From Channa striata (Eukaryota; Chordata; Actinopteri; Anabantiformes; Channidae): a DNA stretch of 64,000 bases. Location of the stretch: positions 36,017,586 to 36,081,585 of the forward strand of contig CM065170.1 in assembly GCA_033026295.1 (NCBI GenBank), written 5' to 3'. Numbering within the stretch: the stretch's first letter is position 1; every line of letters starts with the position of its first letter. The position numbers and the translations under genes were made by a program. The notes below the pieces were generated by a model. It did not search any database, had not been told where the DNA came from, and saw nothing but the letters and a program-made list of their open reading frames with translations. This document shows, piece by piece, positions 46,848-57,449 of the stretch.

Positions 46848-47450
46848 TTTCCACGACAAAGGCTGGTCCAAAGCAGCAGGAGGATGCCTCCTCCGTCTGC
46901 CATAGCGGACCTCCGTCCACTGCTCAGGTGCTCCGTAAGACATGTTTGTTTTGTGGATGTTATTGTCCAAGTTATCAAAAAAAACCCTTAAAACTGAAGT
47001 TAAAGTTGTAACAAAAACGGTGTTTATTAAAAACCACACCAAAGAAAAAACACCAAACGGTTGCAATATACAAAACAAAACTCAAACTGTCCGCCCGTGA
47101 AAAAACGGACCTAACAACTAAACTTCAACAGAAAATCACTCCAACAAAAATAGCTTATCACGGTAAACAAAATAAATAATAGTACATACATGTGCCCAGA
47201 AAACGCGACGTTTCGATCCCTTCTAGGATCTTCTTCAGGCAAGGGCACTTTTCTTTAAAACAAACCGTCAGAGAATGCTCCGTGTGTGCGTCTCTCTGTC
47301 ACTGTTGCAGCAGCAATGAGCCGTCTCCGTCGGCTCCCGCAAGCAGTGACGTCATCACCGTGCGACACCGTTCAAAGTCCCGACAGTTACGTGTCATATC
47401 ACCAACAGTGCAGGTAAAACAACGGTGTAAAATGATCATAATCCAATAAG
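46848..47450 (-). mobile_element. Second, related PLE terminal-repeat fragment
   Basis: The minus strand has an ATG at 46943 starting MSYGAPEQWTEVRYGRR, related to the start of the first PLE (MSYRAQAQWTEVRYGR). Sequence diverges elsewhere except for CCATAGCGGACCTCCGTCCA at about 46896. It is cut after about 30 codons where the first PLE begins. A hammerhead lies 249 bases upstream of the ATG. The outer limit near 47450 is approximate. Confidence 0.7.
47192..47248 (-). ncRNA. Hammerhead ribozyme motif, second PLE
   Basis: Minus strand: outer stem GTGCCC/GGGCAC, core CTGAAGA, stem II GATCC/GGATC, then GAAAC. Compared with the first PLE (GACC/GGTC), stem II changed on both sides while pairing was kept, which supports a real RNA structure. 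Confidence 0.75.
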
Positions 47451-47550
47451 AAATTATCTAACCTATAAACAATTAAAATAAAACCAAAAACCGCCACCAA
47501 TAATAACCCACATGGCATAATAATCAGAGAATGCATCATTTATAGTAATG

Positions 47551-47945
47551 TTCTCTCTCTCCAGCAGGTGGTGCAGTCAGCGAGTGGCGCCGTCGAGTGA
47601 CGTCAGGAGCTCTCCAAAGCCGCACAGACCCGTACAAAGACCAGTACTTAATATAATAAAATAAAACAATTATTAAAAAAAAATATATATATATATATAT
47701 TGTGGTGTCATCCCTCTATCACCAGCAGATCAAACTGGCAGGGAGAGGCGCAGCCCAGTGACGGCAGGAGATATCCAAAGCTGAACAAACACTCAGAACC
47801 AGTCTCTTAATGTAACACAATGCTTTTTCATCCCTCCCTCTCCAACAGGTCCAGCTATCAGGGAGCAACACCGCCGAGTGACGTCAGGAGATCTCCGAAT
47901 CTGCACAGACAGTTATAGAAACAGCTCCACTCTGGAGCAGCATCA
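47551..47945. repeat. Three degenerate ~120-150-bp tandem repeats
   Basis: Repeats start near 47551, 47711 and 47830. Each reads a CTCTC-rich start with C-AGCAGG or CAACAGG, then AGTGACGTCAGGAG or its variant, TCTCCRAA-like and GCACAGAC. An AT microsatellite (47678-47700) lies at the end of the first. Confidence 0.65.
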
Positions 47946-47956
47946 ATCACTTTACA

Positions 47957-48160
47957 ATAAAGCATGTATTAATTATGATGTGTGTGCGTGTGTGCCTACA
48001 AACCTAGTGTATGTTCCTGAGTGAAAAGTAACAAAAAGGAGGTAAGTATATCCACAATAAATCATGTATTAATAATAATGTGTATGCGTGTTTCCCTACA
48101 GACCCAGTGTATATTCCTGTATAAAAATCTACAAAAAGGAGGTAAGTAAGTACATCCACT
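47957..48160. repeat. 99-bp tandem duplication
   Basis: Two copies (47957-48055 and 48056-48160) share CATGTATTAAT, GTGTGTGCGTGT or GTGTATGCGTGT, CCCAGTGTAT or CCTAGTGTAT, and ACAAAAAGGAGGTAAGTA. Confidence 0.75.
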
Positions 48161-48217
48161 GAAGGTTAGGGTTAGAGTTAGGAGAGAAAGGGCAAACATA
48201 AGAAACGGGAAAACAAA

Positions 48218-48275
48218 AATAAAAAACTAAAAAAATAATAAAAAAAATAATAAAAAAATAATAAAAATATATAGA
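48218..48275. repeat. A-rich microsatellite (AATAATAAAA type)
   Basis: Run of A with regularly spaced T; low complexity only. Confidence 0.7.
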
Positions 48276-48417
48276 CATACCAAATGAACCTGCAGTGGCT
48301 CGTACTCCGACTGTGGCCTGAAAATGACTCATCCTATCACCGCCATGATAGCATTTTGTGCATGTAACCGCCAATTTAGTATTTCATATTCAAACCATTC
48401 GGTGCTATCGTTTGTAG

Positions 48418-48466
48418 CCTAGGGTTAGGGTTAGGGGTTAGGGTTAGGGGGGTTAGGGTTAGGGGA
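48418..48466 (+). repeat. Interstitial telomeric repeats at satellite start
   Basis: About six TTAGGG copies with one or two extra G or T. The G-rich strand is the plus strand. Confidence 0.85.
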
Positions 48467-48675
48467 ATTAGTTTATCTAGATGACTCTCCCCGCTTCATC
48501 AATCGACTGGGCGGTTTGGTGTGGAGAGCCAAAGGCAAGGCACGGGCCAACGCTTGTCACTCAAATTCCCAGGCACTGTGCGTCTCCCCAGTCCTGTGTG
48601 CATTGTCTAATTCTCAAATGTTTAGGACAAACGATAGTCATCCTGAGAGAGCTATGTTGTTAGGCTAGGCGATGT

Positions 48676-49560
48676 TAAACGACAGCCCCCAGGAGACCCT
48701 GAGACAGCTGCATTGTTGAAGCTAGCGACAGCCCCAGGAGACCCTGAGACAGCTGGGTTATTGAATTTAGACTAAGCTAAGCAGCAGCCCCAGGAGACCC
48801 TGAGAAAGCTGCATTTTTGAAACTAAACGACAGCCCCAGGAGACCCTGAGACAGCTGTGTTATTTAAGCTAGGTTATGCTAGGTTCAGGCTAAGCGAAAG
48901 TCCCTAGGAGATCCTGAGCTAGCTGTGTTATTGGAGGGTTAGGGTTAGGAAAGGACAATGGCTAAGGTTAGCGTTAGCGAGAGACATTGGTGTTGCACTT
49001 TAAGCAGTAGTTTTTAAGAGCATCTTTAAGGTTAGGCATTGGTTTCGATTGGTTAGGGTTAGGAAAAGAGAAGGGCTAACGTTAGCATTGAGCGAGAGAC
49101 ATTGATGTTTGGAATTAAGCCCTGGCGTCAGAGTCTTTAGGATTAGGCATTAGTTTCGACTGGTTAGGGTTAGGGTAGGGTTAGGGTTAGGGTTAGGGAA
49201 TTAGTTTCTCGATGACTCTCCCCACTTCATCAATCGACTGGGCGGTTTGGTGTGGAGAGCCAAAGGCAAGGCACGGGCCAACGCTTGTTACTCAAATTCC
49301 CAGGCACTGTGCGTCTCCCCAGTCCTGTGTGCGTTGTCTGATTCTCCAATGTTTAGGACAAACGATAGTCACCCTGAGAGAGCTATGTTGTTAGGCTAGG
49401 CGATGTTACACGGCAGCCCCCAGGAGACCCTGAGACAGCTGCGTTAGTGAGCTAGGTTATGTCAAGTTTAGGTTAGCGACAGCCCCAGGAGACCCTGAGA
49501 CAGCTGTGTTATTAGGCTCTGCGATGTTAGCGATGGTCCCCAGGAGACCCAGAGACAGCT
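48676..49560 (+). repeat. CCAGGAGACCCTGAGACAG array of unit 1
   Basis: Eight units of about 45-65 bp, each with CCAGGAGACCCTGAGACAG or a close variant. They start near 48681, 48727, 48783, 48829 and 48897 (sub-block A) and 49411, 49476 and 49532 (sub-block B). Spacers such as GTGTTATTGAATTTAG vary. The last A unit and last B unit are the most diverged. Units 2 and 3 have the same eight. Confidence 0.85.
49161..49198 (+). repeat. TTAGGG run before sub-block B, unit 1
   Basis: Six telomeric repeats, one shortened (TAGGG). The same place in unit 2 is 54321-54354 and in unit 3 is 59453-59490, with small copy-number changes. Confidence 0.85.
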
Positions 49561-50712
49561 GTTTGTGAACCAAGTGGTTGGGATTAGGCAATAAGGTTCG
49601 CTGGTTAGGGTTAGCAAAGGACAATGGCTAAGGTTAGCGTTAGCGGCGACATTGGTGTTGCACTTTAAGCAGTGGTTTCAGAGCATTTTTAAGGTTAGGC
49701 ATTGGTTTCGATTGGTTAGGGTTAGGAAAGGAGACGGGCTATCGTTAGCATTGAGCGAGAGACATTGATGTTTGGGATTGAGCACTGGCGTCAGAGTCTT
49801 TAGGATTAGGCATTAGTTTCGACTGGTTAGGTTAGGGTAGATAAAGGTCAAGGCTAGTGTAGTTTTTAGGCCAGGCAAGCCATTTAAGAGTTAGTTTAAT
49901 TTGGGAGACACATCATCAGTAGTGTACCTCAGGATCATCGGGTGTTTCGGCCATTACCACTAGACACCCTCACCCGAGGACGGCCCGCTGGGGTTGATCA
50001 AGTCCCAGGGTGTGTCTCATGGCTAATTACACGTTAGTGTAGATTTAAGTAGTTAAGGTACTATATTGTGATTAAACACTCCTTTATTCAGGATCATGTA
50101 CTTATTGGTAGTGTTTTAGAATATGGTTTTTGTTCGTAGCTGTTTTATCCTTAGGTAACAAGTTGGAGTTGGAGCTAAATTTGGAGCATAGAAGGTTCAG
50201 AGATAACTTGAGTTATACTGACTTGGGTTGCTGGTGTTTTCTAGGTCTGGTTGTCCAGGTTAGATTTAAAGGTAAGTATTTATTTTATTTCCTGGGCGTT
50301 TTGGTCTTAGGTCACAAGGTGGATTGAGGGCTGGATTGAAGCAGTTAGAGTTCGGATAGGCATGATTGTAGTTATTTTGGTCGTCTTTTGGTTAAATCTC
50401 TTCAGTCATTTACAGTAAAGAGATGTTCTGTTGTTGACGAGCCTAGGTCCGGTGCATCCTCGGCCTAGTCACCTAAGCTGGACTAGGGATGAGTAATTTG
50501 GAGGGTGTGAACAATATGAAACAGTCCAATGAGAGTAGGGGTTTGGGTCAAATTAAAACGTGTGTAATGCAATGTGTTCTGTTGCGTGAGTGGGGCTAGC
50601 CCCATAGAAGACTTGGCCACGTTTAAGGTCCTTGACGCCATGGACCACCACATCCCGCGTGCTGTCCAAGTGGACCCGGAGGGCCGCATACTTACCGCCT
50701 TGTTCAGGTTAA

Positions 50713-51410
50713 CAGATTGGTTGTTGGCACCGTTAGGTTACTCCAATCTGCCCAGACAAGGTTGAGAAGCTGATCTGTTCTTCTTCCCTGTAACCTAGGT
50801 GGACTACGGGCAAGAAAGGAGGGCATCCAAGCCACATCAGGACCAGCCGCAGCAAGCTGCTGCCTTCCTAATGCACCAAGACACCTCCCTCACAACCACC
50901 ATCGAGCACCCCCAGGGCAAGAGACAGGGCCAGCCGCAGCAAGCTGCTGCCTTCCTGACTCTGCCCGGGGCAGGAGGACTGCCGGACAGCCGCAAGCACC
51001 ACACTCCAGGCCGGTTGTTGTCACCGTTAGGTTACCCCGGTCCAGAGCGAGTGTCCGCCGTCCAGAAACCTCCCAGCAGGTACCCATTCTAACCTAAGGT
51101 GCCTTCCCGAGGGAGGGCAGGCTATTCTGCTCCTCCCCACTAAGGGGAAAGGGAGAGACCCGAGCAGGCCGCAGGCACCACCACAGACCGGTTGTTGACA
51201 CCGTTAGGTTACCCCAGTCTGCAGCAATACCCCGCCACCCAGGTCCTCCCAGGCATCAATTTAGTCCCTAGGTACCTCCCCAGAGGATCAACAAGGCCGG
51301 GGCAACAGAATGTCGCCCCACCCTGTATCCCCAGGGGAAGAAGGACCCCAGACAAGCAGCAGACATCACACCAGGTCAGTTGTTGGCACCGTTAGGTTAC
51401 TCCAACCTGG
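50713..51410 (+). other. Four-hairpin array, satellite unit 1
   Basis: Hairpins at 50713-50750, 51004-51047, 51184-51221 and 51371-51410. Each has a 22-nt loop of the form TTGTTG-N-CACCGTTAGGTTAC plus one pyrimidine. Arms differ but pair: CAGATTGG/CCAATCTG (8 of 8), GGCCGG/CCGGTC plus outer CTC/GAG, CAGACCGG/CCAGTCTG (7 of 8), CCAGGTCAG/CCAACCTGG (7 of 9). The last three are spaced 180-187 bp in degenerate repeats whose other parts are poorly conserved. Confidence 0.8.
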
Positions 51411-52077
51411 CATGAGCAGCTACCGCTCAGGTCCTCCCAGGTACCCATTCTAAACAAGGGCTATAGTAACCACCGGGAGAGTATTCCTGGTGGTGGAGCA
51501 TACCCCGGCTAGCCCGAGAGCCCCCACGACTTCGACCAGGCTCTCCCCTATGTTAAGCCTATCTGCCTACCCAAAGCTTATCTAAGCAGAAATTAGAAAT
51601 TAAAGGGGCAAGCCCGAGAGTCCAATAAAGACCGAAGGTATTCTTACCCGTGCAATGGTCTTGAATTAGACGTCAATCAGGCTCAGTTCATTAGTTGTTT
51701 CGCAGCCTCAGCCAATTTCATGTTCCAACGCTTTCTGTGACGGTGTTGTATTTTTGTTTCTTTAAAATAAGCTCCAAAAGGATATTGAGTATTTTAATTC
51801 CGTCATTTTTGAAGAGTTCACTTTCTTACGATCGTTTTGATGTATAATATGTCCAGGCGCGATTGATTAAAAGTGGTTTTTTTGGGAGAACAATGTTCGA
51901 AAATTTAAATCTTGCTCGGGAGGAGGATCATGGGGAGCACAAATTTCTTCCTGTATGGGTGTGTTTTCCCAGGATTCATAGTAGAATTTTAGACCCGTGA
52001 GTGAGAATTATGAGAGAAGCAGTGGCCTCACTGATGGGGTTGAGTTTAATCATTGCATTGCGATGCAGTGCTCTTTG

Positions 52078-52084
52078 TATAAAA
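52078..52084 (+). promoter_or_regulatory. TATA-like box, satellite unit 1
   Basis: TATAAAA after a GCATTGCGATGC inverted repeat. The same box is at 57238-57244 (unit 2) and 62383-62389 (unit 3). Transcription rightward would pass the CTCF-like sites and the TTAGGG run. Promoter function is inference. Confidence 0.25.
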
Positions 52085-52288
52085 CCCCTACTCTATCCCT
52101 GGGTCGACCGATTATCACATTGGTGAATGACTCGGGGCGAGGGGAAAAAATCCCTTGCTCTCTCCTGATTGGATGAGAGCGAAGCTTGTGAAAATTAATG
52201 TCTGGAGAATACTAGAGGGTTGAAATTTGGTACACATGTTGCCAATGGCGTCTTCTTTTGTAGGAGCCCGAACTGTGATCATACACGG

Positions 52289-52681
52289 CCACTAGAGGGC
52301 GCTGTTGCCAATCAGAGTACAGTGCCTAAAAACCATGTGGTTTTTGTGTATTCAGGCTTTTAGGTTTGTCAGGGTAAGCTCTGTAGTACATGCCTGAGAG
52401 GGCTTTTTTTCCGAGGGGGCCGTTATTTCTTTCAATTGGATGAAAGTGTGGCTGCAATAGGATAAGTTTGGAAATTGCTAAAAGGGTGAAAGTTGGTATA
52501 TGTGTTGTCAAGGAGGTCCCATTACACGTAAGATCGAAATTGTGAAAATATGTGGCCACTAGCGGGCGCTATTGTTATTCAAAAATTTGGCTTATATTTG
52601 TCAGAGTAGACTTTTTTTGCCAATGAGGTCCCATTACATGTGAGATCAAAATTGTGACAATATGCGGCCACTAGGGGCGCC
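52289..52681 (+). promoter_or_regulatory. Three CTCF-like motifs, unit 1
   Basis: CCACTAGAGGGCGCT (52289-52303) matches the vertebrate CTCF core CCASYAGRKGGCRSY at every position. CCACTAGCGGGCGCT (52556-52570) differs at one. CCACTAGGGGCGCC (52668-52681) is one G short. Each sits in a related repeat with GTCCCATTACAYGTRAGATC-like flanks. Binding is not shown by sequence alone. Confidence 0.55.
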
Positions 52682-53036
52682 ATTGTTATTCAATTCTTCT
52701 TCTCTTCCCTTTCTTTTTCTGGGCGAGTTTACGGAATGCTATTTGGCGAGCCGTTTTCATTTTGACTGCAGACAAATAGACATGGTGAGATTGTGTTAGT
52801 ATTGGAATTGGGGACGCGGTGGATCAGGTTGCCTAGGGCTAGTGAATAGAAAAAGAATTACGGCAAATACTTTTGTTTTAGGAGGGTAATTTGAGGTTAG
52901 ATGTTAACGCGGCTGTTTTAGGGTTGGGAAATTTATAGTGTCTAAGCCTTATTAGGTTCCTAAGAAAAAAAAAAAAAAAAAAAAAAAAGGTTGTTTGGGC
53001 GTTATACGGTAGTGATTTTTATGGCTTAGGATAGAG

Positions 53037-53490
53037 GGTTAAGGTTAGGGTTAGGGTTAAATTTAGGGTTGGGGATAGATGGTAGGATGCGAGAGGAGAG
53101 AAGGAAAAGGAGAGAAGAGGTGCCACAGGAAAGGAGGCAGGAGATGTAAACACATCGTGCATTGCCTCCCGGCTTGACAAGCCTACCCCGTCTCCACACC
53201 CTCCCCTCCACGCCCGAGGGGCGAGAGAGGAGGGGGGCAGTGAAAAACGCTGGCGAGTTGAGAATTGTGAGTGATAGATGGTAGGACGAGAGAAGAGAGA
53301 AGAAAGAAGAGAGAAGAAAGAGAGAACAGGTGTAACAGGGAAAGGAGGCAGGAGATGTTAACACATCGTGCACTGCCTCCCGGCTTGGACAAGCCTACCC
53401 TGTCTCCACACCCTCCCCTCCAACACCGGAGGGGGTAAGAGAGGAGGGGGGAAGTGAAAAGTGCTGGCGAGTTGAGAATTGGGAGTTTAG
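53037..53490 (+). repeat. Telomeric run and duplicated purine-rich block, unit 1
   Basis: A TTAGGGTTAGGG run (53037-53062) is followed by two related blocks (53072-53270 and 53271-53490). Each holds a GAGAGAAG-type tract, GGAGGCAGGAGATG, CACTGCCTCCCGGCTTG or its variant and GCTGGCGAGTTGAGAATT. The counterparts are 58186-58620 and 63336-63775. Confidence 0.8.
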
Positions 53491-55873
53491 TTTGGCTGTT
53501 GCGTTATTGGTGAGATTAGACTGTTGACATTGGTTTTCCCCTAAGGGGCATTGGCATACAGTGTTAGGGAGACATATTAGCATCCAAAGGAACAGGTTGT
53601 CCGAGGGCACTGGCTGGTTAGGGGAATTAGTTTATCTCGATGACTCTCCCCGCTTCATCAAACGACTGGGCGGTTTGGTGTGGAGAGCCAAAGGCAAGGC
53701 ACGGGCCAACGCTTGTCACTCAAATTCCCAGGCACTGTGCGTCTCCCCAGTCCTGTGTGCATTGTCTAATTCTCAAATGTTTAGGACAAACGATAGTCAT
53801 CCTGAGAGAGCTATGTTGTTAGGCTAGGCGATGTTAAACGACAGCCCCAGGAGACCCTGAGACAGCTGCATTGTTGAAGCTAAGCGACAGCCCCAGGAGA
53901 CCCTGAGACAGCTGTGTTATTGAATTTAGACAAGCTAAGCAGCAGCCCCAGGAGACCCTGAGACAGCTGCATTTTTGAAGCTAAACGACAGCCCCCAGGA
54001 GACCCTGAGACAGCTGTGTTATTTAAGCTAGGTTATGCTAGGTTCAGGCTAAGCGAAAGTCCCTAGGAGATCCTGAGCTAGCTGTGTTATTGGAGGGTTA
54101 GGGTTAGGAAAGGACAATGGCTAAGGTTAGCGTTAAGCGAGAGACATTGGTGTTGCACTTTAAGCAGTAGTTTTTAAGAGCATCTTTAAGGTTAGGCATT
54201 GGTTTCGATTGGTTAGGGTTAGGAAAAGAGAAGGGCTAACGTTAGCATTGAGCGAGAGACATTGATGTTTGGAATTAAGCCCTGGCGTCAGAGTCTTTAG
54301 GATTAGGCATTAGTTTCGACTGGTTAGGGTTAGGGTTAGGGTTAGGGTTAGGGGAATTAGTTTATCTCGATGACTCTCCCCGCTTCATCAAACGACTGGG
54401 CGGTTTGGTGTGGAGAGCCAAAGGCAAGGCACGGGCCAACGCTTGTCACTCAAATTCCCAGGCACTGTGCGTCTCCCCAGTCCTGTGTGCATTGTCTAAT
54501 TCTCAAATGTTTAGGACAAACGATAGTCATCCTGAGAGAGCTATGTTGTTAGGCTAGGCGATGTTACACGGCAGCCCCCAGGAGACCCTGAGACAGCTGC
54601 GTTAGTGAGCTAGGTTATGTCAAGTTTAGGTTAAGCGACAGCCCCCAGGAGACCCTGAGACAGCTGTGTTATTAGGCTCTGCGATGTTAAGCGATGGTCC
54701 CCAGGAGACCCAGAGACAGCTGTTTGTGAACCAAGTGGTTGGGATTAGGCAATAAGGTTCGCTGGTTAGGGTTAGCAAAGGACAATGGCTAAGGTTAGCG
54801 TTAGCGGCGACATTGGTGTTGCACTTTAAGCAGTGGTTTCAGAGCATTTTTAAGGTTAGGCATTGGTTTCGATTGGTTAGGGTTAGGAAAGGAGACGGGC
54901 TATCGTTAGCATTGAGCGAGAGACATTGATGTTTGGGATTGAGCACTGGCGTCAGAGTCTTTAGGATTAGGCATTAGTTTCGACTGGTTAGGGTTAGGGT
55001 AGATAAAGGTCAAGGCTAGTGTAGTTTTTAGGCCAGGCAAGCCATTTAAGAGTTAGTTTAATTTGGGAGACACATCATCAGTAGTGTACCTCAGGATCAT
55101 CGGGTGTTCGGCCATTACCACTAGACACCCTCACCCGAGGACGGCCCGCTGGGGTTGATCAAGTCCCAGGGTGTGTCTCATGGCTAATTACACGTTAGTG
55201 TAGATTTAAGTAGTTAAGGTACTATATTGTGATTAAACACTCCTTTATTCAGGATCATGTACTTATTGGTAGTGTTTTTAAATATGGTTTTTGTTCGTAG
55301 CTGTTTTATCCTTAGGTAACAAGTTGGAGTTGGAGCTAAATTTGGAGCATAGAAGGTTCAGAGATAACTTGAGTTATACTGACTTGGGTTGCTGGTGTTT
55401 TCTAGGTCTGGTTGTCCAGGTTAGATTTAAAGGTAAGTATTTATTTTATTTCCTGGGCGTTTTGGTCTTAGGTCACAAGGTGGATTGAGGGCTGGATTGA
55501 AGCAGTTAGAGTTCGGATAGGCATGATTGTAGTTATTTTGGTCGTCTTTTGGTTAAATCTCTTCAGTCATTTACAGTAAAGAGATGTTCTGGTTGACGAG
55601 CCTAGGTCCCGGTGCATCCTCGGCCTAGTCACCTAAGCTGGACTAGGGGATGAGTAATTTGGAGGGTGTGAACAATATGAAACAGTCCAATGAGAGTAGG
55701 GGTTTGGGTCAAATTAAAACGTGTGTAATGCAATGTGTTCTGTTGCGTGAGTGGGGCTAGCCCCATAGAAGACTTGGCCACGTTTAAGGTCCTTGACGCC
55801 ATGGACCACCACATCCCGCGTGCTGTCCAAGTGGACCCGGAGGGCCGCATACTTACCGCCTTGTTCAGGTTAA

Positions 55874-56572
55874 CAGATTGGTTGTTGGCACCGTTAGGTT
55901 ACTCCAATCTGCCCAGACAAGGTTGAGAAGCTGATCTGTTCTTCTTCCCTGTAACCTAGGTGGACTACGGGCAAGAAAGGAGGGCATCCAAGCCACATCA
56001 GGACCAGCCGCAGCAAGCTGCTGCCTTCCTAATGCACCAAGACACCTCCCTCACAACCACCATCGAGCACCCCCCAGGGCAAGAGACAGGGCCAGCCGCA
56101 GCAAGCTGCTGCCTTCCTGACTCTGCCCGGGGCAGGAGGACTGCCGGACAGCCGCAAGCACCACACTCCAGGCCGGTTGTTGTCACCGTTAGGTTACCCC
56201 GGTCCAGAGCGAGTGTCCGCCGTCCAGAAACCTCCCAGCAGGTACCCATTCTAACCTAAGGTGCCTTCCCGAGGGAGGGCAGGCTATTCTGCTCCTCCCC
56301 ACTAAGGGGAAAGGAGAGACCGAGAGCAGGCCGCAGGCACCACCACAGACCGGTTGTTGACACCGTTAGGTTACCCCAGTCTGCAGCAATACCCCGCCAC
56401 CCAGGTCCTCCCAGGCATCAATTTAGTCCCTAGGTACCTCCCCAGAGGATCAACAAGGCCGGGGCAACAGAATGTCGCCCCACCCTGTATCCCCAGGGGA
56501 AGAAGGACCCCAGACAAGCAGCAGACATCACACCAGGTCAGTTGTTGGCACCGTTAGGTTACTCCAACCTGG
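55874..56572 (+). other. Four-hairpin array, satellite unit 2
   Basis: Hairpins at 55874-55911, 56166-56209, 56346-56383 and 56533-56572 have the same arms and loops as in unit 1. Confidence 0.8.
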
Positions 56573-57449
56573 CATGAGCAGCTACCGCTCAGGTCCTCCC
56601 AGGTACCCATTCTAAACAAGGGCTATAGTAACCACCCGGGAGAGTATTCCTGGTGGTGGAGCATATACCGGCTAGCCCGAGAGCCCCCACGACTTCGACC
56701 AGGCTCTCCCCTATGTTGCCTATCTGCCTACCCAAAGCTTATCTAAGCAGAAATTAGAAATTAAAGGGGCAAGCCCGAGAGTCCAATAAAGACCGAAGGT
56801 ATTCTTACCCGTGCAATGGTCTTGAATTAGACGTCAATCAGGCTCAGTTCATTAGTTGTTTCGCAGCCTCAGCCAATTTCATGTTCCAACGCTTTCTGTG
56901 ACGGTGTTGTATTTTTGTTTCTTTAAAATAAGCTCCAAAAGGATATTGAGTATTTTAATTCCGTCATTTTTGAAGAGTTCACTTTCTTACGATCGTTTTG
57001 ATGTATAATATGTCCAGGCGCGATTGATTAAAAGTGGTTTTTTTGGGAGAACAATGTTGAAAATTTAAATCTTGCTCGGGAGGAGGATCATGGGGAGCAC
57101 AAATTTCTTCCTGTATGGGTGTGTTTTCCCAGGATTCATAGTAGAATTTTAGACCCGTGAGTGAGAATTATGAGAGAAGCAGTGGCCTCACTGATGGGGT
57201 TGAGTTTAATCATTGCATTGCGATGCAGTGCTCTTTGTATAAAACCCCTACTCTATCCCTGGGTCGACCGATTATCACATTGGTGAATGACTCGGGGGCG
57301 AGGGGAAAAAATCCCTTGCTCTCTCCTGATTGGATGAGAGCGAAGCTTGTGAAAATTAATGTCTGGAGAATACTAGAGGGTTGAAATTTGGTACACATGT
57401 TGCCAATGGCGTCTTCTTTTGTAGGAGCCCGAACTGTGATCATACACGG

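Larger units (their letters stand above)
48461..53619 (+). repeat. Subtelomeric satellite, unit 1 (5159 bp)
   Basis: A long tandem unit starting AGGGGAATTAGTTTATCTAG. Layout: sub-block A (48461-49194), TTAGGG run (49161-49198), sub-block B (49195-49850), a central part with the hairpin array (50713-51410), TATA-like box (52078), CTCF-like trio (52289-52681), poly(A) (52966-52988), telomeric run (53037-53062) and a duplicated purine-rich part (53072-53490). The unit is nearly identical to units 2 and 3. Short open frames recur but shift between copies, so it is treated as non-coding. Confidence 0.93.

Noticed and set aside
48676..49560. CRISPR-like array (regular repeats with variable spacers)
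   Set aside because: Vertebrate DNA; spacers are related to each other and vary in length, and the block is repeated in each satellite unit.
50130..50327. Identical 65-aa open frame in all three satellite units (also at 55291 and 60425), with a donor-like GGTAAGTA inside
   Set aside because: The units are nearly identical in DNA everywhere, so sequence identity says nothing about selection. Composition and the Leu-rich peptide match no family.
50799..51092. About 98-aa open frame with a repeated QPQQAAAF peptide and LLSPLGYPG in the satellite
   Set aside because: The C-terminal half shifts frame between units because of C- and G-run indels, and similar LL-x-PLGY peptides come from the hairpin loop in unrelated frames.
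50713..51410. Integron attC-like sites: hairpins with GTTAGGT, fitting GTTRRRY
   Set aside because: The partner RYYYAAC is not placed as in attC, no integrase is present and the DNA is from a vertebrate. The match is a short coincidence.
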